A DNA stretch of 30,150 nt, taken from CAYMKL01 sp964390805 (GTDB lineage: Bacteria > Chloroflexota > Anaerolineae > VGOG01). Where the stretch lies: positions 1-30,150 of the forward strand of contig CAYMKL010000088.1 in NCBI GenBank assembly GCA_964390805.1. Direction: 5' to 3'. A program made the translations under genes and the position numbers. This document shows, in pieces, positions 1-9,600 of the stretch. Under the pieces are notes generated by a model. The model was not told the origin of the DNA and searched no databases. It saw nothing but the letters and a program-made list of their open reading frames with translations. Within the stretch, counting starts at the first letter, position 1, and each line of letters begins with the position of its first letter.

Positions 1-3000
1 CGCAGGACCTGGTAGCAGGTCAGGTACACCTGGAAGGGATTGATAGTGCCATCTAGCCCATGCCCTGAGCCTGCCGAACGGGTGCCGGTCTCCAAATGAC
101 TCAGTATTTCTTCGACGTGCATCTGGGCTTGTTCGTAGTGACCCTGGGCCAGGGCAACGCCAGCCAGGCCGGCCAGGGGCTCCATGGCCACGTTGTGCCA
201 GCCCATCTCGCGCCGCAGGGTGACCGACTCCCGGTAGGCCTCCACCGCTTCCTCCAGCCGCTCCAACCCCAGCAAGGCATGCCCCAGCATCATCCACGCC
301 ATCCCCTGCCGGCGACGGTCGCCGACCTCTTGCGCCAGCTTGAGCGCCTGCTGGCTGTATTCTCGGGCAGGTTCATCCTCACCCAGGTAATGGGAGAGCA
401 GACCGAGATAGGTCAGCACCATGGCCTCGCGCTGCCCCGCGCCGATCTCCCGGTTGATGTCCAGCGCCTGCTGCAAATGCGCTTCGGCCTCCGCGTAAGC
501 GCCCAGGGACAGGTAGAGCTCACCCAGGTTGACATGGCCTGTGCTCTGGCCCTCCGGATGACCAACCTCCTGGTGGATGCGCAACGATTGCTCGTAACGG
601 GTCTTGGCCTCGGCATAGTCTCCCCGATCCGAAGCGAGGATGCCGAGGTTGCCGAGCGCGGCTGCCTTGCTTATCTGGTCGCCGAGGCGGGTGAAAATGG
701 GCAGCATCTGTTCCAAGTAGGTTTTGGCCTCTGCGTGGCGACCCTGGTTCCAGCAGACGCCCGCTAGCAGGTTCAAGCATCTTCCCTCCACCTTCGCCGC
801 TGTTCGCCCCTCCCCTGGCGCTGCGTCGCCCCTCGCCGCCCGAGCCAGGGAGCGGGCCCGCTCCAGTTGGGTCCTGGCCGGCTCGTACTCCCCCTGGCTC
901 CAGAGCGCCGCCCCCCGGTAGAAGGTGCCATAGGCCTCGCTCACTGCATCCTGGGCTGTCTGCGCCAGCTCGATGGCGGCCTGGGCCGCCTGAACCAACT
1001 GCGGGTACCGTCCCCGGCGGAACAAAAAGCTGGCCTGCTTGAGGCGCAATTGACCGGCCACACGCCGCGTCTCGCCATCCTCCGTGGCGAAGGCCAGCAA
1101 CCGGTCGGCCGCGTCTCCAAATGTGGTCTCTCCTTCTCGAAGCAGGCTCGTCTGTATGTAAAAGCGGGACAGGCCTGGCATGCTGGCGTCAATCTCGCTC
1201 ACCCGGGCCTGGGCCGCCGCCCAGCGCCACGCCGCCCGCACGTTCCCAATCTCCAGCCCGATCTCGTCCAACACCTCTTTCTGGTGTTCCCCCCTGATCG
1301 CCTCCTCTCTTTCCCGGAGAAATGCCAGGTAGAAGCAGCCGTGTCCTTCTCGTATTGCTTCCTCTTCCCGGGGGCTCTCGGCCAGCTTCTCCGCTGCATA
1401 GTCCCGCAAAGTGAGGTGCACGTCCAATCGCCCGGAAGGGGAGGTCTGGAGCAGAGATTTGTCCAACAGGGAAGCCAGGCCGGACGGGGTGGCATCAGCG
1501 ATCTGCCAGGCAGCTTCCACCGTGAACCCACCGTGGAAGACGGATAGCTTGCGGAACAGGGACTGCCCTGTGTCAGAGAGCAAGGTGTAGGAATACTCGA
1601 AGGTCGCGCGCAGGCTGTGCTGTCGTCCGGAGGGATTTCCCCCTGGGTTGTGGAGAAAGTCTGGGCTTCGTGCGATCTCGTCGGCGATCTGCCGGCAGGG
1701 AAACAGACGCACCCAGGCCGCCGCCAGCTCGATGCCCAGGGGCAGCCCGACGACCAGGTGGCAGATGCGGACGACGTGGGGCAGGTTCGCTGGCGACAGG
1801 GTGAAGTCGGGGACCACCCGGCGCGCGCTCTGCACGAAGAGCTGCACGGCGCTGTAGCTTTCGATGTCCACCCCCTCCCTCGCCCCCACCCCCTCTGAGG
1901 GGGCGAGAGGGGGTGGGGGTGGCACATCCAGTCCTCCCAGTTGCATGGCCCACTCCCCTTGCAGCCCAAGGCGGGCGCGGGAGGTGAGCAGGATCCTGAC
2001 CTGTGGCGCCCAGCGCACAATGTCCCGGAGCAAGGGGGTGCCGACTGTCAGGTGCTCAAAGCTGTCCAGAATCAGCAGTGACTCCTTGGCCCGCAAGAAG
2101 TCAATCAGTTGCTGCGGCTTGGGAGGGGCGCCCTCTGCCCTGAGGTTCAGGGCGGCTGCCAGCGCGTCCACCAGTCCGTCTGCTGCGGGCACCTCGGCCA
2201 GGGGGACGAACCACACGCCATCGGGCCAGAGAGGGGCCTGCTCGGCAGCAACCTCCAGCGCCAGGCGCGTCTTGCCGCTACCGCCGAGACCGTACACCGT
2301 AATCAGCCGCTGATCCTGGCTTGCCAGGTACTCGCTGAGGCGCTTGCGCTCCGCTTCCCGCCCGACGAACGGTGTGGCCGGCGACGGAAGTTGTGTGATT
2401 GGAATCCGGGGCCGCATGTCCACCAGGGCGCCGGCGCGAATCTGCTCCACCAGGGCCAGGGTTTCGGCTTCAGGCTCGACGCCCAGCTCCTCGGCCAGCA
2501 GCCGCCGACAGGTCTCGTACTGCGCCAGGGCTGCACTGCGCTCTCCACGCAGCGCCAGCACGCGCATCAATTGCCGGTGGGCTGCCTCTCGCCAGGGCAT
2601 CAGTTCCACCTGTCGCAGGGCAAACTGCTGCGCGTGGTCGTACACTCCGCACCCTTCGTGGTAGTCGGCCAGGATACGAAGCGCCTCCAGTGCTCGAAGG
2701 TGAAGCTGCTCTCGCGTGACCATCGCCCACTCTTCAAAGGCTGCGCTATCGGCCAGGAAAAAATCCTTCAGGAAGTCTCCGCGGTACAGCTCAATGGCCT
2801 GTTGCAGGCGCTTCAGGCAAGGCTGGCAAGTCTCCAGGCGGTGGTGGCGGTGCGCTTCGCAGGCGGATAGGAGCGCGGTGAACGCGGCCACGTCCAGCCA
2901 GTAGTCGCTGGCCGGGTTGAATTGGATGCTTGTACGGGTGGTCAGCAGGAAGGGGGGGGAAGCGTGCGGGTCGCCTGATGGCGTGCGATCTTCGATCGCC

Positions 3001-3224
3001 TTGCGCAACCTGAACAACGCCTGGCGCAGATTGTTGCGGGCTGCGGACTCGGTGCAGTCGGGCCACAGCAGCCCGACCAGGGACGCCCTGCGGTGGGGTG
3101 TGTTGGCTTCGATGGCTAGGTAGGCTAGTAGGGCTCGTTCCTTGTCGGATCTGAAACCGGCGACTGGGTTCCCGTTCAGCGTGACCTGAAAGGGTCCCAG
3201 AAGCGATAGTGAGAGATGTGCCAC
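1..3224 (-). CDS. SARP/AfsR-type transcriptional regulator: wHTH + BTAD + NTPase + TPR (3' end off the window)
   Basis: The reading frame is open from a GTG at 3224-3222, preceded by GGAGG 9 nt upstream, to the window edge (at least 1074 codons). Residues 1-95 form an OmpR-like winged helix (LSLLGPFQVTLNG, RNNLRQALFRLRKAI). Residues ~100-250 form a bacterial transcriptional activator (BTAD) domain (QAIELYRGDFLKDF, LALRGERSAALAQYETCRRLL). An NB-ARC/STAND-like NTPase follows, with Walker A GLGGSGKTRL near 311 and Walker B SLLILDSFEHL near 385, then tetratricopeptide repeats from about 750. This is the domain order of AfsR/SARP regulators, in which the NTPase-TPR part senses a signal and the wHTH-BTAD part binds direct-repeat operators. 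It is divergent from the giant surface-protein operon and probably controls it (inference). Two short repeat elements lie in frame inside the gene (1868-1922 and 62-82). Two other long reading frames over 1199-2020 are shadows; the main frame was followed through the proline-rich insert without a frameshift. Confidence 0.88.
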   Translation of the reverse strand, partial: MAHLSLSLLGPFQVTLNGNPVAGFRSDKERALLAYLAIEANTPHRRASLVGLLWPDCTESAARNNLRQALFRLRKAIEDRTPSGDPHASPPFLLTTRTSIQFNPASDYWLDVAAFTALLSACEAHRHHRLETCQPCLKRLQQAIELYRGDFLKDFFLADSAAFEEWAMVTREQLHLRALEALRILADYHEGCGVYDHAQQFALRQVELMPWREAAHRQLMRVLALRGERSAALAQYETCRRLLAEELGVEPEAETLALVEQIRAGALVDMRPRIPITQLPSPATPFVGREAERKRLSEYLASQDQRLITVYGLGGSGKTRLALEVAAEQAPLWPDGVWFVPLAEVPAADGLVDALAAALNLRAEGAPPKPQQLIDFLRAKESLLILDSFEHLTVGTPLLRDIVRWAPQVRILLTSRARLGLQGEWAMQLGGLDVPPPPPLAPSEGVGAREGVDIESYSAVQLFVQSARRVVPDFTLSPANLPHVVRICHLVVGLPLGIELAAAWVRLFPCRQIADEIARSPDFLHNPGGNPSGRQHSLRATFEYSYTLLSDTGQSLFRKLSVFHGGFTVEAAWQIADATPSGLASLLDKSLLQTSPSGRLDVHLTLRDYAAEKLAESPREEEAIREGHGCFYLAFLREREEAIRGEHQKEVLDEIGLEIGNVRAAWRWAAAQARVSEIDASMPGLSRFYIQTSLLREGETTFGDAADRLLAFATEDGETRRVAGQLRLKQASFLFRRGRYPQLVQAAQAAIELAQTAQDAVSEAYGTFYRGAALWSQGEYEPARTQLERARSLARAARGDAAPGEGRTAAKVEGRCLNLLAGVCWNQGRHAEAKTYLEQMLPIFTRLGDQISKAAALGNLGILASDRGDYAEAKTRYEQSLRIHQEVGHPEGQSTGHVNLGELYLSLGAYAEAEAHLQQALDINREIGAGQREAMVLTYLGLLSHYLGEDEPAREYSQQALKLAQEVGDRRRQGMAWMMLGHALLGLERLEEAVEAYRESVTLRREMGWHNVAMEPLAGLAGVALAQGHYEQAQMHVEEILSHLETGTRSAGSGHGLDGTINPFQVYLTCYQVL
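62..82 (-). repeat. Dispersed TTCGGCAGGCTCAGGGC-type repeat inside the regulator gene
   Basis: Read on the minus strand this is CCCGTTCGGCAGGCTCAGGGC. It matches copies at 20986-21003 and, more diverged, 12510-12535. Here it encodes RSAGSG between LETGT and HGLDGTINPF in the C-terminal TPR region, so it looks like a small in-frame insertion. Confidence 0.6.
1868..1922. repeat. GC-rich imperfect palindrome inserted in frame in the regulator gene
   Basis: The left arm (1869-1887, C-rich: ACCCCCTCCCTCGCCCCC) pairs with the right arm (1899-1919, G-rich) apart from one extra base, leaving a loop of about 11 nt. It encodes the low-complexity stretch VPPPPPLAPSEGVGAREGVD at about residues 434-453, between the NTPase core and its helical region. 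The frame is preserved on both sides. Confidence 0.65.
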
Positions 3225-3254
3225 TTTGAATTTCCTCCAAGTACAATGGGAATG

Positions 3255-3283
3255 ATTATAGCGTAGAAGGCGACAATTGGCAA
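3255..3283 (-). promoter_or_regulatory. Sigma70-type promoter of the SARP regulator gene
   Basis: On the minus strand TTGCCA (3283-3278) is followed by a 17-nt spacer and TATAAT (3260-3255). This matches 5/6 and 6/6 of the consensus. Transcription would start near 3248, about 24 nt before the GTG at 3224. Confidence 0.7.
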
Positions 3284-3346
3284 CTTTCGGTGTCTGGTGA
3301 TTGTCCATTTACTCGACCTGGTTCTGGGAAAAAGCAGGCCGGTTGT

Positions 3347-3384
3347 GTTTTGGTAACGTTTTGGTAACGGTAGGTGGGTATAAT
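3347..3384 (+). promoter_or_regulatory. Candidate SARP operator (two tandem 11-bp direct repeats) plus TATAAT box of the giant-protein operon
   Basis: GTTTTGGTAAC occurs twice head to tail, at 3347-3357 and 3358-3368. It is followed 10 nt later by TATAAT at 3379-3384. No good TTGACA box lies 16-18 nt upstream of that TATAAT; the direct repeats occupy its place. SARP regulators are known to bind direct repeats spaced 11 bp in the -35 region, a short distance upstream of the -10 box, and a SARP-type gene starts divergently at 3224. The -10 and repeats are visible in the sequence; the regulator assignment is inference. Confidence 0.6.
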
Positions 3385-3425
3385 AGTGGAGTGGTCTACC
3401 AAATCACCGCAATGGCGGAGGAAAG

Positions 3426-3632
3426 ATGGCCTTCACAGATATGACCAGAAAGCAGCAGGACTACATGTCGTACCTCTTGCGTCTATGGCGTGACAGCAAG
3501 AGTGTCCCCTGGCGGGTTTCGCTGGAGAGCATCCCCACAGGCGAGCGACGGCTATTCGCCAACGTGGAGGCTCTGTTCACTTTCCTGGAAGCCCGGACGG
3601 GCGAAGAGGACAAAAAAGGAGGCATAGCATGA
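3426..3632 (+). CDS. Small 68-aa protein translationally coupled to the giant surface protein
   Basis: GGAGG lies 4 nt upstream of the ATG. The protein is soluble-looking and partly basic, with no signal peptide or TM segment. It carries a stretch (WRVSLESIPTGERRLFANVEALFTFLEART) that resembles small uncharacterised Chloroflexota proteins I have a general memory of, but I cannot name a family. The TGA overlaps the ATG of the giant gene (ATGA, 3629-3632), so the two are almost certainly one transcript with coupled translation. It sits between the SARP-like operator and the giant gene. A regulatory or chaperone-like role in production of the large protein is possible, but nothing in the sequence proves it. 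Confidence 0.75.
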   Translation: MAFTDMTRKQQDYMSYLLRLWRDSKSVPWRVSLESIPTGERRLFANVEALFTFLEARTGEEDKKGGIA

Positions 3633-6600
3633 AACACACATCATCTCTCAAACGCGCAGCTATGGTATTGGGCATCGTAATATTTGCCCTCGCAGCACTA
3701 CTCGCTCAGATCGCTGTCGTCGGAGGGCTGCCCGCGCTGGACACGTCGTCAGCGGAGGATGAGCTGCGGGCCGCCTGGCAGCGCGCCCAGCAGGCCGGCG
3801 CCTACGGCTTCACCGCTGACGCCGAGCAAACCCTCATCCCCCGCCCGCTCCCCAGTATGATCGGCGAGACCAACCAGCGGGCAGACTGGCGGCTGGAGGG
3901 CGAGGTCACCTTGCCCGACTACGCCCGTCTGAAGCTCCGCTTTGAGGGGGGCGGCTTCGGCGCGTCACCTGTGGAGGTCATCCAAGACGGAACCGAGACC
4001 TACATGCTTGTGGGCGGCGAGCAAGTCCCGGTGGAGAACCCCGCTGGCCTCTCCTCCCCCACCGCCGACTACCTGGGCTACCTGGCCGCCGCTGAGAACG
4101 TGCGAGTCAGTGATCAGTCGTCCGCTGAAGGTTCGGATCACGCATCACGCATCACGCACTACGTCTACGACATCAGCGGCGCTCGTTTCGCTGAGCACGT
4201 CCGCGATCAGACGCAGTCGCAATTTGAAAAGGGCGCGACCATAGGCGGCCAGCCCTTGCCGCACAACGTCACCCTGTCGCCCTCCCCCCTGCTGCAGCGC
4301 ACGACCGGTCGTGGCGAGCTGTGGGTAGACGCTCGTGGCCTGCCCTTGCGCCAGGTGGTGTACCTGAACATGCCTGAGGTGAACGAGGAATACGACGCGC
4401 AGGTGCACCTGGTGGTGGATTATAATTTTGGGAAGGCAGGTGACCTGGCTGCGGCGTCGGGACAGGCGGGCGGCATTTTAGGTACCATTGGCCGACTACC
4501 CCCATTCCGTGATCTGGCCGAACTGCACATGTCTCAGACCGACGTCCTCTTTCTATTGTTAGCTATGACCCTATCGTTTGGCCTCATCGGATGGCGTCGC
4601 CGCCAGCGGCTTTACGGGCTGATCGCGGTCACGGTCAGCGTCAGCATGGTGGTCATGCCCCTACTACAAGCAAACGGCGTCGCCCGTTTCTTCGCTCGCC
4701 AGGCCGAGGCCGCCGATTCCACCCAATCCATCGTCGAAGCGCTGGGGATCAGTGATGGGCCAAACGAGTTTGGCACGTTATCAGTGAGCAGTGAGCCGTC
4801 ATCAGCTTCCAGTGACACGCAACCTGCAGTACGCAGTAGGGATAACGCTTCACGTTTCACGTTTTACGCATCAGGCTCCCCTTCATCCTCCGAGTCAACG
4901 CCCGACCTCTACTGCGGCAAGGGCAGCACCACCGAAGATGCCGACAACGACGGCCTGAGTGACGCCGACGAAAACTGCCTGGGCACCGACCCCTATCACG
5001 AGGACAGCGACCGCGACACCATCACCGATACCCTGGAGATTGATGGCTTTGATTATGGCGGTCGGCATTGGACGAGCAATCCCTTTACCCATGACTCCAA
5101 CCAGGACGGATTGACGGACTTCGCCGAGTGGCCATACCCGGTCGGCGCTGCGCCTGACCTGGACGTGGCCGATGACTGGGACCCCGATGGCGACGGCGTG
5201 CCCAACCTGTGGGACGAGGACAACGACGGCGACGAGGTGCCGGATGGTATTGACCTGTCCCCCTACGCCCGCACCACTTACAGTGACAACTTCTCCCTAA
5301 GTATCCAGGGCGGCGATTTCGACGGCTATCTGTACGTCGAGATGCAGTTGCAGCCGGAGGACATGAGCCATCTGCGCTACAGCACCGGCTATCTGGACTG
5401 GCCTGATGACGAGCTTGGTCAGCTTCAAGACCTGGACGGATCAACCGAGGACATCCGCTTGATTCCCGTGTTCAGAATCCACACCAATCGGGCGCCCGAC
5501 AGAGACCTGGTGCGGAATGGGGGCGTCACCGTGTTTGAGGAAGATGATGGCTATGTCCTCTACGTGACCCCCATGCCAGTCAGCGATGGGGGGCGAATCG
5601 TGGCCTTTTCGGCCATGATGGCTTACCGGCCAGATCAGTTGGCCGACATCCGCTGGGAGAAAGTTGAACTGGTCTGGATGGTGCAGATGAGCGTAGACCA
5701 GCAAGTCGGTGAAGAGGTCGAGACGTCCGTCATTCCTCTCCATTCGTACCTGGAGGAATCCTTCCGCGTCACTGGATTGCAGATCACCAAGAGCGGGAGT
5801 TTTGAGGCCGCGATCCTGGGCACCACGGAGTCTCCCGAGGAAGACCGCTGGATCTTCAACCTGCTCTTTGGCCTGGGCAGCACCTTCCTGACCCACCAGA
5901 AGCCGGCCCTGCGAGCAGAGACTGGGCAGGACTCCCTCGAAACCCGGTTCACCAACCCAAATACCCCTTTGGAGCAAACCTGGGGGGTCACCTCAACCCT
6001 GGTCACCATGGACCTGCCCGTCACCCCCTACGGACATTCGGACGAGGGCGTGGCTGACCTGCAGACGCGCATCCGCAGCTTCCTGGATGTCAACGGTTAC
6101 CCCACCGACGGCTACCCCTCACTAGTGATCGCCACCGAGAGCGAGTCGGGGTTGTATGGCCTGGATGATCAGGGGCAGTTCCAGCCGCAGGCCGAATTCA
6201 ACCTCAACCTGAACAACGTCTCCATGACCACCATGCGCGGATTGAAGAGCAACACCTACAAGCACGAGGATGGAACCTGGGTATCGCTGGACCTGCAAGA
6301 GACGCTGGAGGTGATGCAAGGGCGCTACGAGGATGAGCTGTCGGACATCGTGGCCGATTTGCGGGCCGACTATCCGGATCTGACAGAAGAGGACTTGGCG
6401 CTTCTTCTCAACATGTTCTACACCGCTTGGTTTGTGGGCCAGACACGCATCATCAGCATGGATGGTCAGCCCCTCGCGTCCGATAGCCGGTCGGACGAGG
6501 ATGTATTTGACACGCTGAACCACGATCAGAACACCCTGCCCGCGTACCTGATCGAGGCGACCCAGTTGGGACAGCCAGGCGGCGGGCTGAGGATCGGTGA

Positions 6601-9600
6601 CAATCCAGCGCAGTCATACACGTACGAGCGCGAGCTGGACACCGGTGGGAATACGAACGGTTTCATTTCCCCTGCCTGGATTCAGGCAGGAACGGCTGTA
6701 CTGCAAACCGTGAAGACCTGCTTTGCCATGAGGACAACCTTTCAAGCTGTTCGATTCGCCAAGGCGACTGGCAGTTGGACGGGAAAGATGGGGATTAGCG
6801 CCTCCAAGAATGCGGGAGCGGGCGCCAGGAAGCTGGGTCTGGCAGGCGCCATTCTTGCAGTTGCCCTCATCTGGACTATGTTTTTCGTTAGTGCCGCCGG
6901 CACGGGCTGGGACTGGGACTCCCCGGCGGTCAAGTTTGCCGCGGCCTACGCGTCGGTGGCGACCGTCATGACCGCCCTTCTGTTCGCTATCAGTCTGAAT
7001 CCCATTGGTGCCATTGTGGTGTTTGTCCTGGGTTTGCTAGACCTGATCTGCTTTGCTCTCACCTGGCTTATCACCGGGGAGGGCTTCAGCTTCATGGACT
7101 GGCTGACCAAAAAGATTGCCGGACTCTTCTACAACGTGGATGTGCTCACCAAGCTGGGCAGGATGGACTTCGTGGACTTCGACACCGCCTTGCTGGATGA
7201 GGAGCTGGGCCTGATCGTGGGCAACCGCTTCCGGATCAGCGCCGAGTTCGTTGGCAAAATCAAGGGAGAGTCCGAAGCAGAAGAGGAGGACGTAGAGGAC
7301 AGTTGGGTTGACGCCTCCTATCACGGAGTAAACACAGGGGTTCCGTGGGTCAACAAGAATGGCCGTAAAGAATGTAGCACTAGGTGGTGGTGGTGGGATA
7401 AGACTTGCCGCAACGAGGTCGCCGTTGAGTGGCAGTTGGATACCGTGCAGCGCAACCTCAAACTGACTGCCAAGTCATCGGTCGAAGCCAAGACCTACTA
7501 CCAGGAGTGTACCCTGGGGATATGCAAGCGGAAGACCCAGTGGACGCACCTGCCGGCCGATCTGGAGTATAAAGGCAATTGGCAACCGATGGACTTCTAC
7601 CTGGATGTGCTGCCGGACAACGTCCACGACCTGTGGAACTGGGGCGACATCAACAACCCGGACCTCGACGGTGACGGCTTGTCCGATGACGAAGAGGGCA
7701 GCCTGGGTACCCTTTACAACGACTGGGACACCGACGACGATGGCCTGTCGGACAAACTCGAATACGATTTGGGAACCAACCCGACCAGGGCCGACTCCGA
7801 CGGCGATGGCCTGTCCGACGGATTGGAGTACCGCATCGGCACCGAGATCAAGAGCGAGGACTCCGACGACGATGGCCTGACAGATGGTGACGAGGTCTTT
7901 CACCCGACTGTAGGCGACTGGGCGGGCGGATGGGCCGTAACCCTGCCGACCAGAACCGCGTGGGTCTTCTCCGACCCACTGGACGCCGACAGTGACGGCG
8001 ATGGGCTGAACGATCGAAGCGAGCGCAGCGCGGCTGCCAGCCCCTACGCCTACAACGACTCACCCCACCTCACCCTGGAGGCCGACCCGTTGTCCGGAAG
8101 CCCGAGCGGCGCGGTTGGCGCCTACGTGACGTTGGACAACACGGTGACGATGCACCTGACGCTGGACAACACTGATCCACGTCCCATCACCTCAGTGCTG
8201 ACGCTGTGCCTGCCCGACTTCCTTACCAATCGCCAGTACGAAGCCACCATGAGCGGCGACCGCAATCCTCCCACCCAGGCGGCGGCTTCATGCGATGGAC
8301 TAGAGTGGTCCTTTGCCGGCCAACACGCGTTGCTGGAGCATCAGATCGTCAACACGACCGTCACCGCCACCGTCGCCAATCTCACCGTCTCAACCTCTGA
8401 CGAAGTCACCGTCAACCTGCCTTTCCAGGTCGGCGAGGTAGAGCAGGACATCACCGACCAGATCAGGGTCATCGTGGACCTGGAGGACCCCGAGGTGGCC
8501 ATCGTCGCGCCGACCGACGGCGTCCTGTTGGGCGGCGGCATCAGCCACTACGTCATCGGCGGATCGTCCAGCGACGAAACCAGTTGGGTCACCACAGTGG
8601 AGGTAGAGCTGCCCATCCAAGGGCGAGTAGAAGCTGAAGGCACCAGCCCCTGGGCCTATACCTGGGAGCTGCCAGCCGACGGCCAATACATCCTGCAAGC
8701 CCACGCCCGTGACTATCTGGATCACGAGGCCTCGTCCAGCACGGTGAACGTGACGGTAGACAACACCCCGCCGCAAGTCACTCTGGATCTGGTAGACGGC
8801 CAGGTGGTGACCACCCAGAGCAGCGACGTCATCAGCATCACCCTCACGGGTGATGCCAGCGACAACCTGACCGGGCTCACGCGGGTGCAGGTCAGCACCG
8901 ATGGCCGGCCCTGGCGCGAGGTAGGTCAAGTTGCCAACTTGACCTACGCTGAATGGAGCACGGACTGGGTACTGTCGAGCCAGGCATCGGCGCAGGGAGA
9001 GCATATCGTAGATGTGCGCGCCATTGACCAGGCAGGGAACGTGAGCGAAACGCTGCGGCGCACCATCATCGTGGACGTCGTGCCGCCGGCCTCTGAGTTG
9101 ACCGACCGCACTTACTTGCAAGACACGCCGCCCCACTTCCAGGCCAACCAGCAACTGGACTTCTACGGCGTGGCCAACGACGCCGGCCGGGTGCCGCAAC
9201 CTTCTCGCCCGGCGGAGTTGGTGGGCGATTTGGACGGCCTGGACGACGCCACCATCTGGCTGGAGCTGTCTTCCGTCACCGATGACGACGACGGCGTCAG
9301 CGTGGCCTGGCTGGGCGACACCAACAGCGACCGCCTGGCCGACCTGGCCATCGGGCTGCCGGCTGCCGAAGCTGGGGCGGGACAGGTGACGGTCGTCTAC
9401 GGGCGCGCCGGCGGCTGGCCAACGCCGACGGACGCCGAGGTTCTGGCCGACAGCCTCACCTCCTTCGTCGGAAAGGCCGGCGCGGGAATCGGGGATGAAG
9501 TGGCCGCGGCCGGTGACGTGAACGGTGATGGCTTCGCCGACCTGCTGATCGGCGATGCGGCCAACGACCGCGTTTTCCTGGTCTTCGGTCAGCCCAACCC

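Noticed and set aside
1199..2020. Possible frameshift in the SARP regulator, because two other long minus-strand frames cover this part
   Set aside because: The main frame was read codon by codon through 1980-1860 and continues without a stop on both sides of the proline-rich insert.
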